Shown one piece after another: positions 50,572 to 58,801 of a stretch of DNA of 64,000 bases. Numbering within the stretch: the stretch's first letter is position 1; each line of letters opens with the position of its first letter. The notes under the pieces were generated by a model that was given only the letters and a program-made list of their open reading frames with translations, was not told the origin of the DNA and ran no database searches. Position numbers and translations under genes: made by a program. Source of the stretch: Curvibacter gracilis ATCC BAA-807 (GTDB lineage Bacteria > Pseudomonadota > Gammaproteobacteria > Burkholderiales > Burkholderiaceae_C); contig NZ_JADZ01000014.1 in the NCBI RefSeq assembly GCF_000518645.1, positions 157,165 to 221,164 of the forward strand. The letters are read 5' to 3'.

Positions 50572-51726
50572 TCAGGCGGGCACAGCCTGGCGGCCGGCGC
50601 GGGTGCGGGCCACGATGGTCTTCATGATCTGGGCCGTGCCGTCGCCGATCTGGAAGCCCAGCACGTCGCGCAGGCGCTGCTCCATGGGGCCGCGGTCGTA
50701 GCCGCCGTGACCATGCATCAGCAGGCACTGGTGGATGGCCTCGTAGGCCAGCTTGGGTGCCCACCATTTGCACATGGCGGCCTCGGCGGTGTGGGGCTGG
50801 TGGTGGTCCTTGAGCCACAGGGTCTGCAGGCACAGCAGGCGCGCGGCGGTGACCTGGGTGTCGAAGTCGGCCAGCGGGTGCGATACGCCCTGGAAGGCCG
50901 ACAGCGGTTTGCCGAAGGCCTCGCGCTGGGCCACGTAGTCCCAGGTTTCTTCGAGGGCCACGCGGGCCACAGCCAGCACCTGCAGGCCGATGAGGGCGCG
51001 CGAGAAGTCAAAGCCCTGCATGACCTGCACAAAGCCTTTGTTCTCGTCGCCCAGGCGGTGGCTGACGGGCACGCGCACATTCTCGAAGAACAGCGAGCCG
51101 CGCCCGATGGCGCGCTGGCCATGGCAGTCGAAGCGGTTGCGGGTGAGGCCGGGCACGTCGGTGGGCACCAGCAGGGCGGTGACGCCGTGGGCGCCGCTGT
51201 CCACCGCCCCGGTGCGACCGAACACCACGCAGGCATCGGCCTGGTCGGCCGCCGAGATGGAGGTCTTTTCGCCGTTGATGACGTACTCGTCACCCACGCG
51301 CTCGATGCGCAGGCGCAGGTTGGCCGCGTCCGAGCCACCGCGTGGCTCGGTCAGGGCGATGGCGAACAGGGCCTGGCCCTGGGTGAGTTTTTCCAGCCAG
51401 GGCTGGACCACCTCGGGCTGGCCGTGTTCGGCCAGGATCTGGCCGTTCAGCGAGGCCAGCAGGTTGATGTAGGACAGGCTCAGATCAGCCCGGGCGATCT
51501 CTTCGTGGATCACGCCGGCGGCCAGGCAGCCCAGGCCCTGACCGCCGAAGCGCTCGGGCAGCTCGGGCGCGATGAAGCCCATCTCGCCCATCTCACGCAT
51601 CAGGGGGCGGTCGAGCACGCGGGTCTGGTCGCGCTCCAGAAAGCCGGGCGCCACGCGCCCGTTGGCAAAGCGGCGCGCGTGTTCGGCCAGCGCCTGCAGG
51701 TCTTCGTCGATGTAGGGGTTGTTCAT
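50572..51726 (-). CDS. aliB: Cyclohexanecarboxyl-CoA dehydrogenase (AliB)
   Basis: FAD enzyme desaturating cyclohexanecarboxyl-CoA to the 1-ene, 384 residues, acyl-CoA dehydrogenase family. FAIALTEPRGGSDAANLRLR is the FAD/substrate contact motif, REAFGKPLSAFQGVSHPLAD the C-terminal domain motif. IGDGTAQIMKTIVA has Asp where medium-chain enzymes have the base Glu, as in AliB-type dehydrogenases. ATG 51726 (MNNPYIDEDLQALAEHARR). It follows badI by 16 bases. Confidence 0.92.
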   Translation of the reverse strand: MNNPYIDEDLQALAEHARRFANGRVAPGFLERDQTRVLDRPLMREMGEMGFIAPELPERFGGQGLGCLAAGVIHEEIARADLSLSYINLLASLNGQILAEHGQPEVVQPWLEKLTQGQALFAIALTEPRGGSDAANLRLRIERVGDEYVINGEKTSISAADQADACVVFGRTGAVDSGAHGVTALLVPTDVPGLTRNRFDCHGQRAIGRGSLFFENVRVPVSHRLGDENKGFVQVMQGFDFSRALIGLQVLAVARVALEETWDYVAQREAFGKPLSAFQGVSHPLADFDTQVTAARLLCLQTLWLKDHHQPHTAEAAMCKWWAPKLAYEAIHQCLLMHGHGGYDRGPMEQRLRDVLGFQIGDGTAQIMKTIVARTRAGRQAVPA

Positions 51727-51742
51727 CGCGGGGCTCCCGGGC

Positions 51743-52525
51743 TTATTTGGCGTACTGGCGGAAATCGGGCTTGCGCTTTTCCTGCAGGGCCTTCACCCCT
51801 TCGCGCGACTCTTCGGTGTCGTAGTACAGCTTGAGGGCGTACATGCCCATGCCGGCAATGCCGGATTGGTGGGCGGTGTCCATGTTGAAGCTGCGCTTGG
51901 CGATGGCGATGGCGGTGGGGCTGCGCTCGCAGATGGTCTCGGCCCACTCCTGCACGGTGGCGTCGAGTTGTTCGGGGGGTACGCAGACATTGGCCAGGCC
52001 CATGGCGACGGCTTCTTGGCCGGAGTAGCGCTTGTTCAGGTACCAGATCTCGCGGGCCTTCTTCTCGCCCACCACGCGGGCCAGGAAGGCGGTGCCGTAG
52101 CCGGGGTCCACCGAGCCCATCTTGGGGCCGACCTGGCCGAAGATGGCCTTGTCGGAGCAGATGGTCAGGTCGCAGATCGTGCACAACACGTTGCCGCCGC
52201 CGATGGCAAAGCCTTGCACACGGGCGATCACGGGCTTGGGCACGTCGCGGAGGGCGGTGTGCAGCTCTTCCATGGGCAGGCCGATGGTGCCGCGGCCGTC
52301 GTAGTTGCCGTCGTGGGCCGATTGGTCGCCACCGGTGCAGAAGGCCCGGTCGCCGGCGCCGGCCAGCACGATGCAGCCCACCTCGCGGTCGTAGCCGGCC
52401 TTGTTCAGGGCCTTGATGAGTTCATCGCAGGTGGTGCCGCGGAAGGCGTTCATCTTCTCGGGCCGGTTGATGGTGATCCAGGCCACGCCGTTGCGGACCT
52501 CGTACAGGATGTCTTCGAATTGCAT
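51743..52525 (-). CDS. badI: 2-ketocyclohexanecarboxyl-CoA hydrolase (BadI)
   Basis: Opens the ring of 2-ketocyclohexanecarboxyl-CoA hydrolytically to give pimeloyl-CoA, 260 residues, crotonase superfamily related to MenB. MQFEDILYEVRNGVAWITIN, MNAFRGTTCDELIKALNKAG, FCTGGDQSAHDGNYDGRGTI and GQVGPKMGSVDPGYGTAFLA match Rhodopseudomonas BadI nearly along the full length, and length is identical within a residue or so. It follows badH by 40 bases. Confidence 0.95.
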   Translation of the reverse strand: MQFEDILYEVRNGVAWITINRPEKMNAFRGTTCDELIKALNKAGYDREVGCIVLAGAGDRAFCTGGDQSAHDGNYDGRGTIGLPMEELHTALRDVPKPVIARVQGFAIGGGNVLCTICDLTICSDKAIFGQVGPKMGSVDPGYGTAFLARVVGEKKAREIWYLNKRYSGQEAVAMGLANVCVPPEQLDATVQEWAETICERSPTAIAIAKRSFNMDTAHQSGIAGMGMYALKLYYDTEESREGVKALQEKRKPDFRQYAK

Positions 52526-52565
52526 GTGTTGCTCCAGAAAGGTGGGGGTGATGTGGGTGGGGCGC

Positions 52566-53333
52566 TCAGCCGTGCATGGTCAGGCCGCCGGAGACGCTGA
52601 TCACCTGGCCGGTGATGAAGGCCGCGTCGTCGCTGCCGAAGAAGGCGATGGCGCCGGCCAGGTCGTCGGGCTGGCCCAGGCGGCCCAGCGGGATGGCCTT
52701 CTTGAAGGCGTCGATCAGCTTCTCGGGGTTGGCGGCGCCCTCGGCCACGCCGGCCAGCAAGGCGGTGTCGGTGGGGCCGGGGCAGACCACATTGACCGTG
52801 ATCTGGTGGCGCGCGTGCTCGCGCGCCAGGGTTTTGCTCAGGGCCACCAGGCCGCCCTTGCAGGCCGCGTACACCGCCTCACCCGAGGAGCCGCCGCGGG
52901 CCGCGTCGGAGGCGATGTTGACGATGCGCCCGCCGCCGCGCGCCACCATGCCCGGCAGCACCGCGTGGTGCATGTGCAGCGCGCCTGTGAGGTTGATGGC
53001 GATCAGGCGGTCCCATTCGGCCGGTACGGTCTTGGTGAAGGGCTTGAAGATGTCCCAGCCCGCGTTGTTGACCAGCACGTCGATGGGGCCGAGCTCGGCT
53101 TCGGTGGTGGCGACGGCGGCATCGACCTCGGTGCGCGAGGTGATGTCGCAGCGCACGGCCAGGGCCACCCCCCCATCGGCCTGGATGGCTTCGGCCACCT
53201 TCTGGGCGGCTTCGAGGTTCAGGTCGAACACCGCCACCTTGGCTCCGGCGCGCGCAAAGCGCCGGCAGGTGGCACTGCCAATGCCGCCGGCGCCGCCGGT
53301 CACGATCACGGTCTTGTCTGTCAATCCTTGCAT
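52566..53333 (-). CDS. badH: 2-hydroxycyclohexanecarboxyl-CoA dehydrogenase (BadH)
   Basis: NAD-dependent SDR oxidising 2-hydroxycyclohexanecarboxyl-CoA to the 2-keto form, 255 residues. TVIVTGGAGGIGSATCRRFA is the cofactor motif, DVLVNNAGWDIFKPFTKT and IASDAARGGSSGEAVYAACK hold the NNAG and the Ser/Tyr/Lys residues, and GQVISVSGGLTMHG ends the protein as in BadH. First gene of the operon; divergent from badR with a candidate MarR operator in its promoter. Confidence 0.94.
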   Translation of the reverse strand: MQGLTDKTVIVTGGAGGIGSATCRRFARAGAKVAVFDLNLEAAQKVAEAIQADGGVALAVRCDITSRTEVDAAVATTEAELGPIDVLVNNAGWDIFKPFTKTVPAEWDRLIAINLTGALHMHHAVLPGMVARGGGRIVNIASDAARGGSSGEAVYAACKGGLVALSKTLAREHARHQITVNVVCPGPTDTALLAGVAEGAANPEKLIDAFKKAIPLGRLGQPDDLAGAIAFFGSDDAAFITGQVISVSGGLTMHG

Positions 53334-53376
53334 GTGTTTCTCCTGGGTGAGGGCTTTGGCCCTATGCTTTCAATGA

Positions 53377-53402
53377 ATGTTTGCTTTTAAATATGTAAAC
53401 AT
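53377..53402. promoter_or_regulatory. Candidate BadR operator in the badH/badR gap
   Basis: ATGTTTGC (53377-53384) and GTAAACAT (53395-53402) form an inverted repeat with one mismatch and a 10-base AT-rich spacer, the usual MarR-type symmetry. It lies 44 bases before the badH start and 62 bases before badR. Confidence 0.5.
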
Positions 53403-53463
53403 ATGGACGTATTATGGATTCGGTCTGTTGTGGGCTGCAATCCGCTTTCAGGCTGGAATAACT

Positions 53464-53967
53464 ATGGAAAACCCTAGTAAAAATACCGATATTGCCCGCA
53501 TGGAATTGGCCAATAGGTTGTTCTTTCGGCTCTATCAATGTGCAAATATGTTGCATAAAACCGGGTCGAGGGCGGTGGAGGATGAAGGCCTGACGACGCA
53601 GCAGTGGGCGGTGCTGGGGGCCTTGTCGCGCCCGGAGGCGCAGGGCGGCATGAGCGTGGGGGATCTGGCGCGCTACCTGATGGTGAGCCGGCAGAATCTG
53701 TCAGGACTGATCAGCCGCATGGAGCGCGACGGGCATATCCAGACCGCGCCCGACGGCCGCGATCGGCGCTCGCGCCTGGTGACCATGACCGAGGTGGGGC
53801 AGCAGGTCTGGTCGGTGAAGGCCCAGCCCAAGATCCATGCCTATTACGAGCAGGCGCTGCACGACTTCTCGGTGGGGGACCTGACGCACACCCTGCACTA
53901 CCTGCTCAAGCTGCTGGACAACATGCGCGCGCTCGATGGCCTGGATGCGGCGGCAGACGAATCGTGA
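53464..53967 (+). CDS. badR: MarR family regulator BadR
   Basis: Dimeric winged-helix regulator, 167 residues. MELANRLFFRLYQCANMLHK, EGLTTQQWAVLGALSRPEAQ, VGDLARYLMVSRQNLSGLIS and RMERDGHIQTAPDGRDRRSR show the MarR fold with recognition helix and wing. BadR of Rhodopseudomonas represses the cyclohexanecarboxylate genes until the ring acyl-CoA appears; the divergent position to badH supports the same role here. ATG 53464 (MENPSKNTD) is chosen over an upstream in-frame ATG at 53377 that is inside the operator. The first 100 bases are AT-rich compared with the rest of the gene. Confidence 0.88.
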   Translation: MENPSKNTDIARMELANRLFFRLYQCANMLHKTGSRAVEDEGLTTQQWAVLGALSRPEAQGGMSVGDLARYLMVSRQNLSGLISRMERDGHIQTAPDGRDRRSRLVTMTEVGQQVWSVKAQPKIHAYYEQALHDFSVGDLTHTLHYLLKLLDNMRALDGLDAAADES

Positions 53968-54187
53968 AAACGCAGGGGCTGAATGTGACAGCTTGATGAA
54001 GAGCATGCGGGCGCCTCCATCGGTGTTGCTGGAACGCTCCATCGTCTGCAACAGCGCTTGCAGACGGCAGCGAGGCGAGGATGATCGGCGGATTCTAAGA
54101 ATCAAGAACCCCTGTCGTCTTTGACGCCCCGATGGGGCCGTTGCGGCCTTGGGTGCCGCAGGCTGGCAGGGGTGCTCAGGGGGTGTC

Positions 54188-55171
54188 ATGCGTCTGGAAA
54201 CCCGCTTTGCCGGGATCATTGCCTCGTGTTTTGTCTTTGGTATCTGCACGGCCGGCTACATCTCGTACCGACTGGAGGCGCGCCAGGCTCGTGAAGAGGT
54301 CAAGCAGAAGGCCGACATGGTGCTGGAGACGGCCATGGCGGTGCGGGCCTACACCTCGGAGGAAGTGGCCGTGGCCTTGCAGGCCCTGGACGACAAGGGC
54401 AGCTTCCATGCGGCCCAGGTGCCGTCTTTTGCGGCGCAAAGTGCCATGCGCCGGCTGGCGCAGAAACTGCCCGAATACCAATACCGGGAGAGCTCGCTCA
54501 ACCCCACCAACCTGAATGACCGGGCCACCGACTGGGAAGTGGGGCTGCTGCGTACCTTCCAGGCCGATCCCCAACGCACGGAGCTCAGTGGCGAACTGGG
54601 TGCAGGCCAGGACCGGCAGTACTACGTGGCGCGCCCGATCCGCATGGGCTCGCCGGCCTGCCTGTATTGCCACAGCACGCCGGAGGCGGCACCCAAGGCC
54701 ATGGTGGCGCGCTACGGCGCCGGCAACGGCTTTGGCTGGCGCATGGGCGATGTGGTGGGCCTGCAGCTGGTGCGGGTGAGCACGGCGCCGGCCGAGGCCA
54801 AGGCCTTCAACAGCGTGGTGGTGACGATCGGCTCGATCACCAGTGTGTTTGTGCTGGCCGCAGCGGTGATGCTGTTGCTGTTGCGCCGCCACGTGACCAG
54901 CCCGCTGGAGGCGCTGACCCGCGTGGCCCTGGCCACCAGCCTGGACAAGCCCTTGGACAAGGCGCAGGAGGAGGTGCCCCTGCCGCCGGGGCATGGCCAG
55001 TTCGAGGAACTGCAGCGCGCGATCCAGCGCCTCAAGGCCAGCATGGACCATGCGCTGCGTCTGATCGAGCGGCGCCCGGCCGCCTCACCCGGGCCGACCG
55101 CCACTTCCGCGCCGTCGCCAGCCGTGCCTGCCGACACGGCGCCCGTGGCGGACACAGACCCTCGGAGCTGA
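54188..55171 (+). CDS. Tll0287-like (DUF3365) membrane haem sensor protein
   Basis: Membrane protein of 327 residues: N-terminal membrane segment (FAGIIASCFVFGICTAGYIS), a periplasmic DUF3365/Tll0287-like domain, a second membrane segment (VVTIGSITSVFVLAAAVMLL), a HAMP-like stretch (RHVTSPLEALTRVALA) and a Pro/Ala-rich tail. CLYCH near residue 159 is a CxxCH motif for covalent haem c, so a redox or gas sensor is likely. There is no output domain after the HAMP. The MscS gene starts four bases after its stop, so the two are an operon. Confidence 0.85.
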   Translation: MRLETRFAGIIASCFVFGICTAGYISYRLEARQAREEVKQKADMVLETAMAVRAYTSEEVAVALQALDDKGSFHAAQVPSFAAQSAMRRLAQKLPEYQYRESSLNPTNLNDRATDWEVGLLRTFQADPQRTELSGELGAGQDRQYYVARPIRMGSPACLYCHSTPEAAPKAMVARYGAGNGFGWRMGDVVGLQLVRVSTAPAEAKAFNSVVVTIGSITSVFVLAAAVMLLLLRRHVTSPLEALTRVALATSLDKPLDKAQEEVPLPPGHGQFEELQRAIQRLKASMDHALRLIERRPAASPGPTATSAPSPAVPADTAPVADTDPRS

Positions 55172-55175
55172 CCTC

Positions 55176-56903
55176 ATGTGGCCCTTGATCACCCTGGCCC
55201 TGGCGGCCCTGTTGTGGCTGATGCAGGTGACGCTGGGCAGCGACCCCGAATTGTCGGGTTGGCTGGCCGAGGGCGCCTGGCTGAAGCCGTTGGCCATGGG
55301 CTTCAGCGCACTGGCGCTCGGGCTGGTGCTGCGCCGTCTGCTGGTGCACCTGCTGCGCGGCAGCCATCGCTTTCGCGTGGGTTCGGGCTCGGATCTGCTG
55401 CAGTCGGTGCTGTCGATGCTGCTGTTCGGCGTGCTGGCGCTGGTGTTCATGGGCTGGGGCCTGGGGCAGGATCTGGGCCGTCTGCTGGCCACGTCGGCGC
55501 TGCTGTCGGCCATTGTGGGCTTGGCACTGCAGCCGCTGTTGGGGCACTTGTTTGCCGGGGTGTCGATCGAAGTCGAGCGGCGACTCAAGGTGGGTGACTA
55601 TGTGCGTCGCGACGAGCTGGAGGGGCAGATCGTGTCGCTGGGTTGGCGTTCGGTCACGCTGCGCACCGATCGGGGCTCGCTGGTGGTGATGCCCAACAGT
55701 GATTTCACCAGCCGGTCACTGGAGCTGGTGCCACGCGAGCAGCCCTACCGGCATCTGGTGCCGTTGCAGGTGAGCAGTGAGTGGCCGCCCGGCCAGGTGA
55801 TGCGCATCGTGATGCAGGTGCTGGGCAGTGACCTGCCCGGCATCTGCAGCCACCCCGCACCCAGCGTGGTGCTGATGTCAAACGACCCCGGCAGCGGCAC
55901 CTTGCGCTACGGGGCGCGTTTTTACACCACGCGCTTTCTGGACCGGGGCGCGCTGTCCTCGGCCTTTCTGGAGCGCTTCTGGTACGCCATGTCGCGCGAG
56001 GGGCTGGCTTTCGAGACGCCACCCCCGTGGGCTCTGTGGCCACCTCAGGGCGAGGCCGCGCCTGCCAGCGACAAGGCCTCGGTGGCTTCAGAGGCGACGG
56101 GGCAAGCGCCTGGTGGCACGCCTGCCCGGGTGGTGCCTCCGGTGCCCGTCGGGGCGCGCACCACGGGGCGCCGTGGCCAAGGGGCCGCCCTGGATGCCGG
56201 GCGCATCGGCGGCCTGCATTCCTTGAGTGCGCAGGGCCGCGAGGCATTGCTGCAGGCCGGGCGGCTGCAGCACTTTGGCCGGGATGAGCGCTGTGGCGGG
56301 CCCGATTTCATGCTCTTGCTGCAAGGGCGCCTGCGCGAGGTCCGCCCCTGGAGGGACGGGGGCGCCACCGAAGACGCCCAGGCCGAGTTGGAGGCCTTGC
56401 TGAAGGCGCTGGCTGAGCAGCCTGAGCCGGAGGCTGCGGTCTGCCGACTGGAGACGGCGGTAATGCACCAACTGGTTCAGCAAGGCAGCCTGGTGCTGGG
56501 GCCGGTGGCGCAGCGCCTGTGTGCCCGCCTGGGGGCGCTGACCGAAGATCCCTGGCTGGCCTGGCAGGCGCTGGCGCATTCGGTGGAGGAGCCTCAGGCC
56601 CGGGCGGCCTTGCTGCAGCAGGCGCCTGCAGAGCGCACACGCACCCTGCACCCCGGCGCCTGGCTGGTATCCGGGGCGGTGCTGGGTTTGACCGGCGACG
56701 CCCGTGACTGCCAGGCCAGCCAGGGCTGCACCTTGATGACCTGGCCGCCACAGGTGTTGCACGCCGTGTTGCAGGGCCTGCCGCAGGCCGACCAATGGGC
56801 GGTGGGCGAATTGTTGGCCTGGCGCGCTGTCGGTGCCGATGGCCTGAGCGCCAGGTTGTGGGCGCACTGGTTGGTATCGCCCTTGCCACTTCGGGCGGTT
56901 TGA
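55176..56903 (+). CDS. Mechanosensitive channel (MscS family) with long C-terminal extension
   Basis: Inner-membrane channel, 575 residues. Four hydrophobic segments are in the first 140 residues, with the pore segment LLATSALLSAIVGLALQPLL and the beta domain KVGDYVRRDELEGQIVSLGW, RSVTLRTDRGSLVVMPNSDF. After the MscS core (about residue 280) comes a Pro/Ala-rich linker and a domain of about 240 residues; HSLSAQGREALLQAGRLQHF resembles the start of a cyclic-nucleotide-binding-like fold but no phosphate-binding cassette is seen. GGAG lies 8 bases before ATG 55176. Coupled with the haem sensor at 54188. Confidence 0.85.
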   Translation: MWPLITLALAALLWLMQVTLGSDPELSGWLAEGAWLKPLAMGFSALALGLVLRRLLVHLLRGSHRFRVGSGSDLLQSVLSMLLFGVLALVFMGWGLGQDLGRLLATSALLSAIVGLALQPLLGHLFAGVSIEVERRLKVGDYVRRDELEGQIVSLGWRSVTLRTDRGSLVVMPNSDFTSRSLELVPREQPYRHLVPLQVSSEWPPGQVMRIVMQVLGSDLPGICSHPAPSVVLMSNDPGSGTLRYGARFYTTRFLDRGALSSAFLERFWYAMSREGLAFETPPPWALWPPQGEAAPASDKASVASEATGQAPGGTPARVVPPVPVGARTTGRRGQGAALDAGRIGGLHSLSAQGREALLQAGRLQHFGRDERCGGPDFMLLLQGRLREVRPWRDGGATEDAQAELEALLKALAEQPEPEAAVCRLETAVMHQLVQQGSLVLGPVAQRLCARLGALTEDPWLAWQALAHSVEEPQARAALLQQAPAERTRTLHPGAWLVSGAVLGLTGDARDCQASQGCTLMTWPPQVLHAVLQGLPQADQWAVGELLAWRAVGADGLSARLWAHWLVSPLPLRAV

Positions 56904-57084
56904 GCGACTGGCTGGGCTTGGAAACCTAGGGTTGTCCCGGAGGGTGTGGCATGAGTGGCACTTTTTGGGACACTGGCGGTGTTTTCCGCTCGTATGATGA
57001 ACATCCGGCATGGCAAGGCGCCCCCCTTTAGGCCCCAGGGTGGCTTGTGGATGGCGGTGAATCTCATCAGCCTTGGAGACCATT

Positions 57085-58698
57085 TTGGCTTTTCTGGACA
57101 ACTTGAAGATCAGCACCCGCCTGGCTTTGGCCTTCGGGTATGTGGTGGCCCTGGCGGCGGCCATCGTGTTGGTGGGCGTGAGCCGCCTGGGTGAGGTGGA
57201 CCGCAGTTACCAGGCCGTGGGCAAGCTCAGCCGCGTCGAGCGTGACGCCCTGAACGGCATTGTGCAGGGCACCGAGGCTGCGGCGCGCAGCGCGCTGGTG
57301 ATGGCCCAGGTGGACAGCGACAAGTCCAAAGTGGCTCAATCTGCGCAGCAACTGGAAGCGCAGTTGAAAGTCGCAACGGATGCCTCCCGCGAGTTGGGCG
57401 CCATGGACCTGCCGACTGCCGAGAAAGACCTGGCCCGTCGCCTGGGTGAAAGCGCGGTGCGCGCCCAGACTGCCGTGCGTGCCGTGGCGGCCCAACTGGC
57501 GCAGGGCGACCACGACGGCGGCGTGCGCAAACTGCTGGGTGAGGTGTTGCCGGCCCTGGACGGTCTGCGCGAATTGGGGGTGCAGATGGCCGATGTGCAG
57601 CGCCAGCGCCTGGACCAGAGCGTTGAGCAGGTGGACAGCGAGATCGTGGCCACCCGCTATTGGATGCTGGCGATCGGTCTACTGGCCGCCATCGTGGCCA
57701 CGGTGGCGGTGTGGTCCTTGCGACGCAGCATTGTGAAGCCTTTGAACGATGCCTTGCTGATCGCGGAGACCGTGGCTTCGGGTGACCTGAGCCAGGAGTT
57801 TTCAACCGAACTGGGCGGCGATTTCGGGCGCTTGCTGGGGTCTTTGGGCACCATGGAGGACACGCTGACCGATCTGGTGAGCCGCATCAAGCAGTCGACG
57901 GACTCGATCGCGCTGGCCTCGCACGACATCGACTCCGGCAACTCGGACCTGTCGCGCCGCACCGAAGACCAGGCGGCCTCTCTGGAGGAGACCGCGGCCA
58001 GCATGGAAGAGCTGACCTCGACCGTGCGGCAGAACGCCGAGCGGGCCCGATCGGCCAGCAGCCTGGCGGTGAACGCGTCGGGCATCGCTCAGCGTGGTGG
58101 CCAGGTGGTGGACCAGGTGGTGAAGACCATGGACGCCATCAGCGGCAGCTCGAAAAAGATCGTGGACATCATCCAGGTGATCGAAGGCATTGCCTTCCAG
58201 ACCAACATCCTCGCGCTGAATGCTGCTGTTGAAGCGGCCCGTGCCGGTGAGCAGGGGCGGGGTTTTGCCGTGGTGGCCAGCGAGGTGCGATCACTGGCGC
58301 AGCGCAGTGCCGTGGCGGCACGCGAGATCAAGTCGCTGATCGGTGACTCGGTGGAGCAGGTGCAAAGCGGTGCCGATCTGGTGGGCCAGGCGGGTAACAC
58401 GATGGCGGAGATTGTCTCCGCCGTGGGTCAGGTGACTGGCTTGTTGGCGGAGATCTCGGGCGCGCTCAACGAGCAGAGCACCGGCATCGAACACGTGAAC
58501 CAGGCCGTGGCGCACATGGACTCGGTGACCCAGCAGAACGCGGCGCTGGTGCAGCAGGCGGCCCAGGCTGCGGCTTCGCTGTCGAGCCAGGCGGCGCAGT
58601 TGCAGGCGGTGGTGGGTGAGTTCAAGCTGGATGCCGATGACGCGCCGGCAGTGCCCGCTCTGGGCCATGCCCAACAGCCTCGCCTGAGCGCGGCCTGA
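57085..58698 (+). CDS. Methyl-accepting chemotaxis protein, short-periplasmic type
   Basis: Chemoreceptor of 537 residues: TM1 at about 14-33, a four-helix-bundle periplasmic domain, TM2 at about 191-212, HAMP to about 265 and the signalling coiled coil. The hairpin tip ([40 protein letters not shown]) is at about 368-408. The start is a TTG at 57085 with GGAG six bases upstream, giving [13 protein letters not shown]; an in-frame TTG at 57073 is less likely. It is followed by a strong terminator. Ligand unknown. Confidence 0.92.
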   Translation: MAFLDNLKISTRLALAFGYVVALAAAIVLVGVSRLGEVDRSYQAVGKLSRVERDALNGIVQGTEAAARSALVMAQVDSDKSKVAQSAQQLEAQLKVATDASRELGAMDLPTAEKDLARRLGESAVRAQTAVRAVAAQLAQGDHDGGVRKLLGEVLPALDGLRELGVQMADVQRQRLDQSVEQVDSEIVATRYWMLAIGLLAAIVATVAVWSLRRSIVKPLNDALLIAETVASGDLSQEFSTELGGDFGRLLGSLGTMEDTLTDLVSRIKQSTDSIALASHDIDSGNSDLSRRTEDQAASLEETAASMEELTSTVRQNAERARSASSLAVNASGIAQRGGQVVDQVVKTMDAISGSSKKIVDIIQVIEGIAFQTNILALNAAVEAARAGEQGRGFAVVASEVRSLAQRSAVAAREIKSLIGDSVEQVQSGADLVGQAGNTMAEIVSAVGQVTGLLAEISGALNEQSTGIEHVNQAVAHMDSVTQQNAALVQQAAQAAASLSSQAAQLQAVVGEFKLDADDAPAVPALGHAQQPRLSAA

Positions 58699-58725
58699 AG
58701 ACCGCACTTTCGCCGTCAGACATTG

Positions 58726-58763
58726 AAAAAGCGGCCGCCCTTGGCAGGGACGGCCGCTTTTTT
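58726..58763. terminator. Bidirectional rho-independent terminator
   Basis: AAAAAGCGGCCG (58726-58737) pairs with CGGCCGCTTTTT (58751-58762) around a 13-base loop. T-runs in both directions serve the chemoreceptor gene on the plus strand and trpS on the minus strand. Confidence 0.92.
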
Positions 58764-58801
58764 CATGGGCAACTGCTCGCTGCAGCAGATGCCGTAGCCG
58801 C

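Noticed and set aside
48335..50701. 788-codon plus-strand frame across the aliA region
   Set aside because: Spans two well-supported minus-strand genes and has a shadow-type composition.
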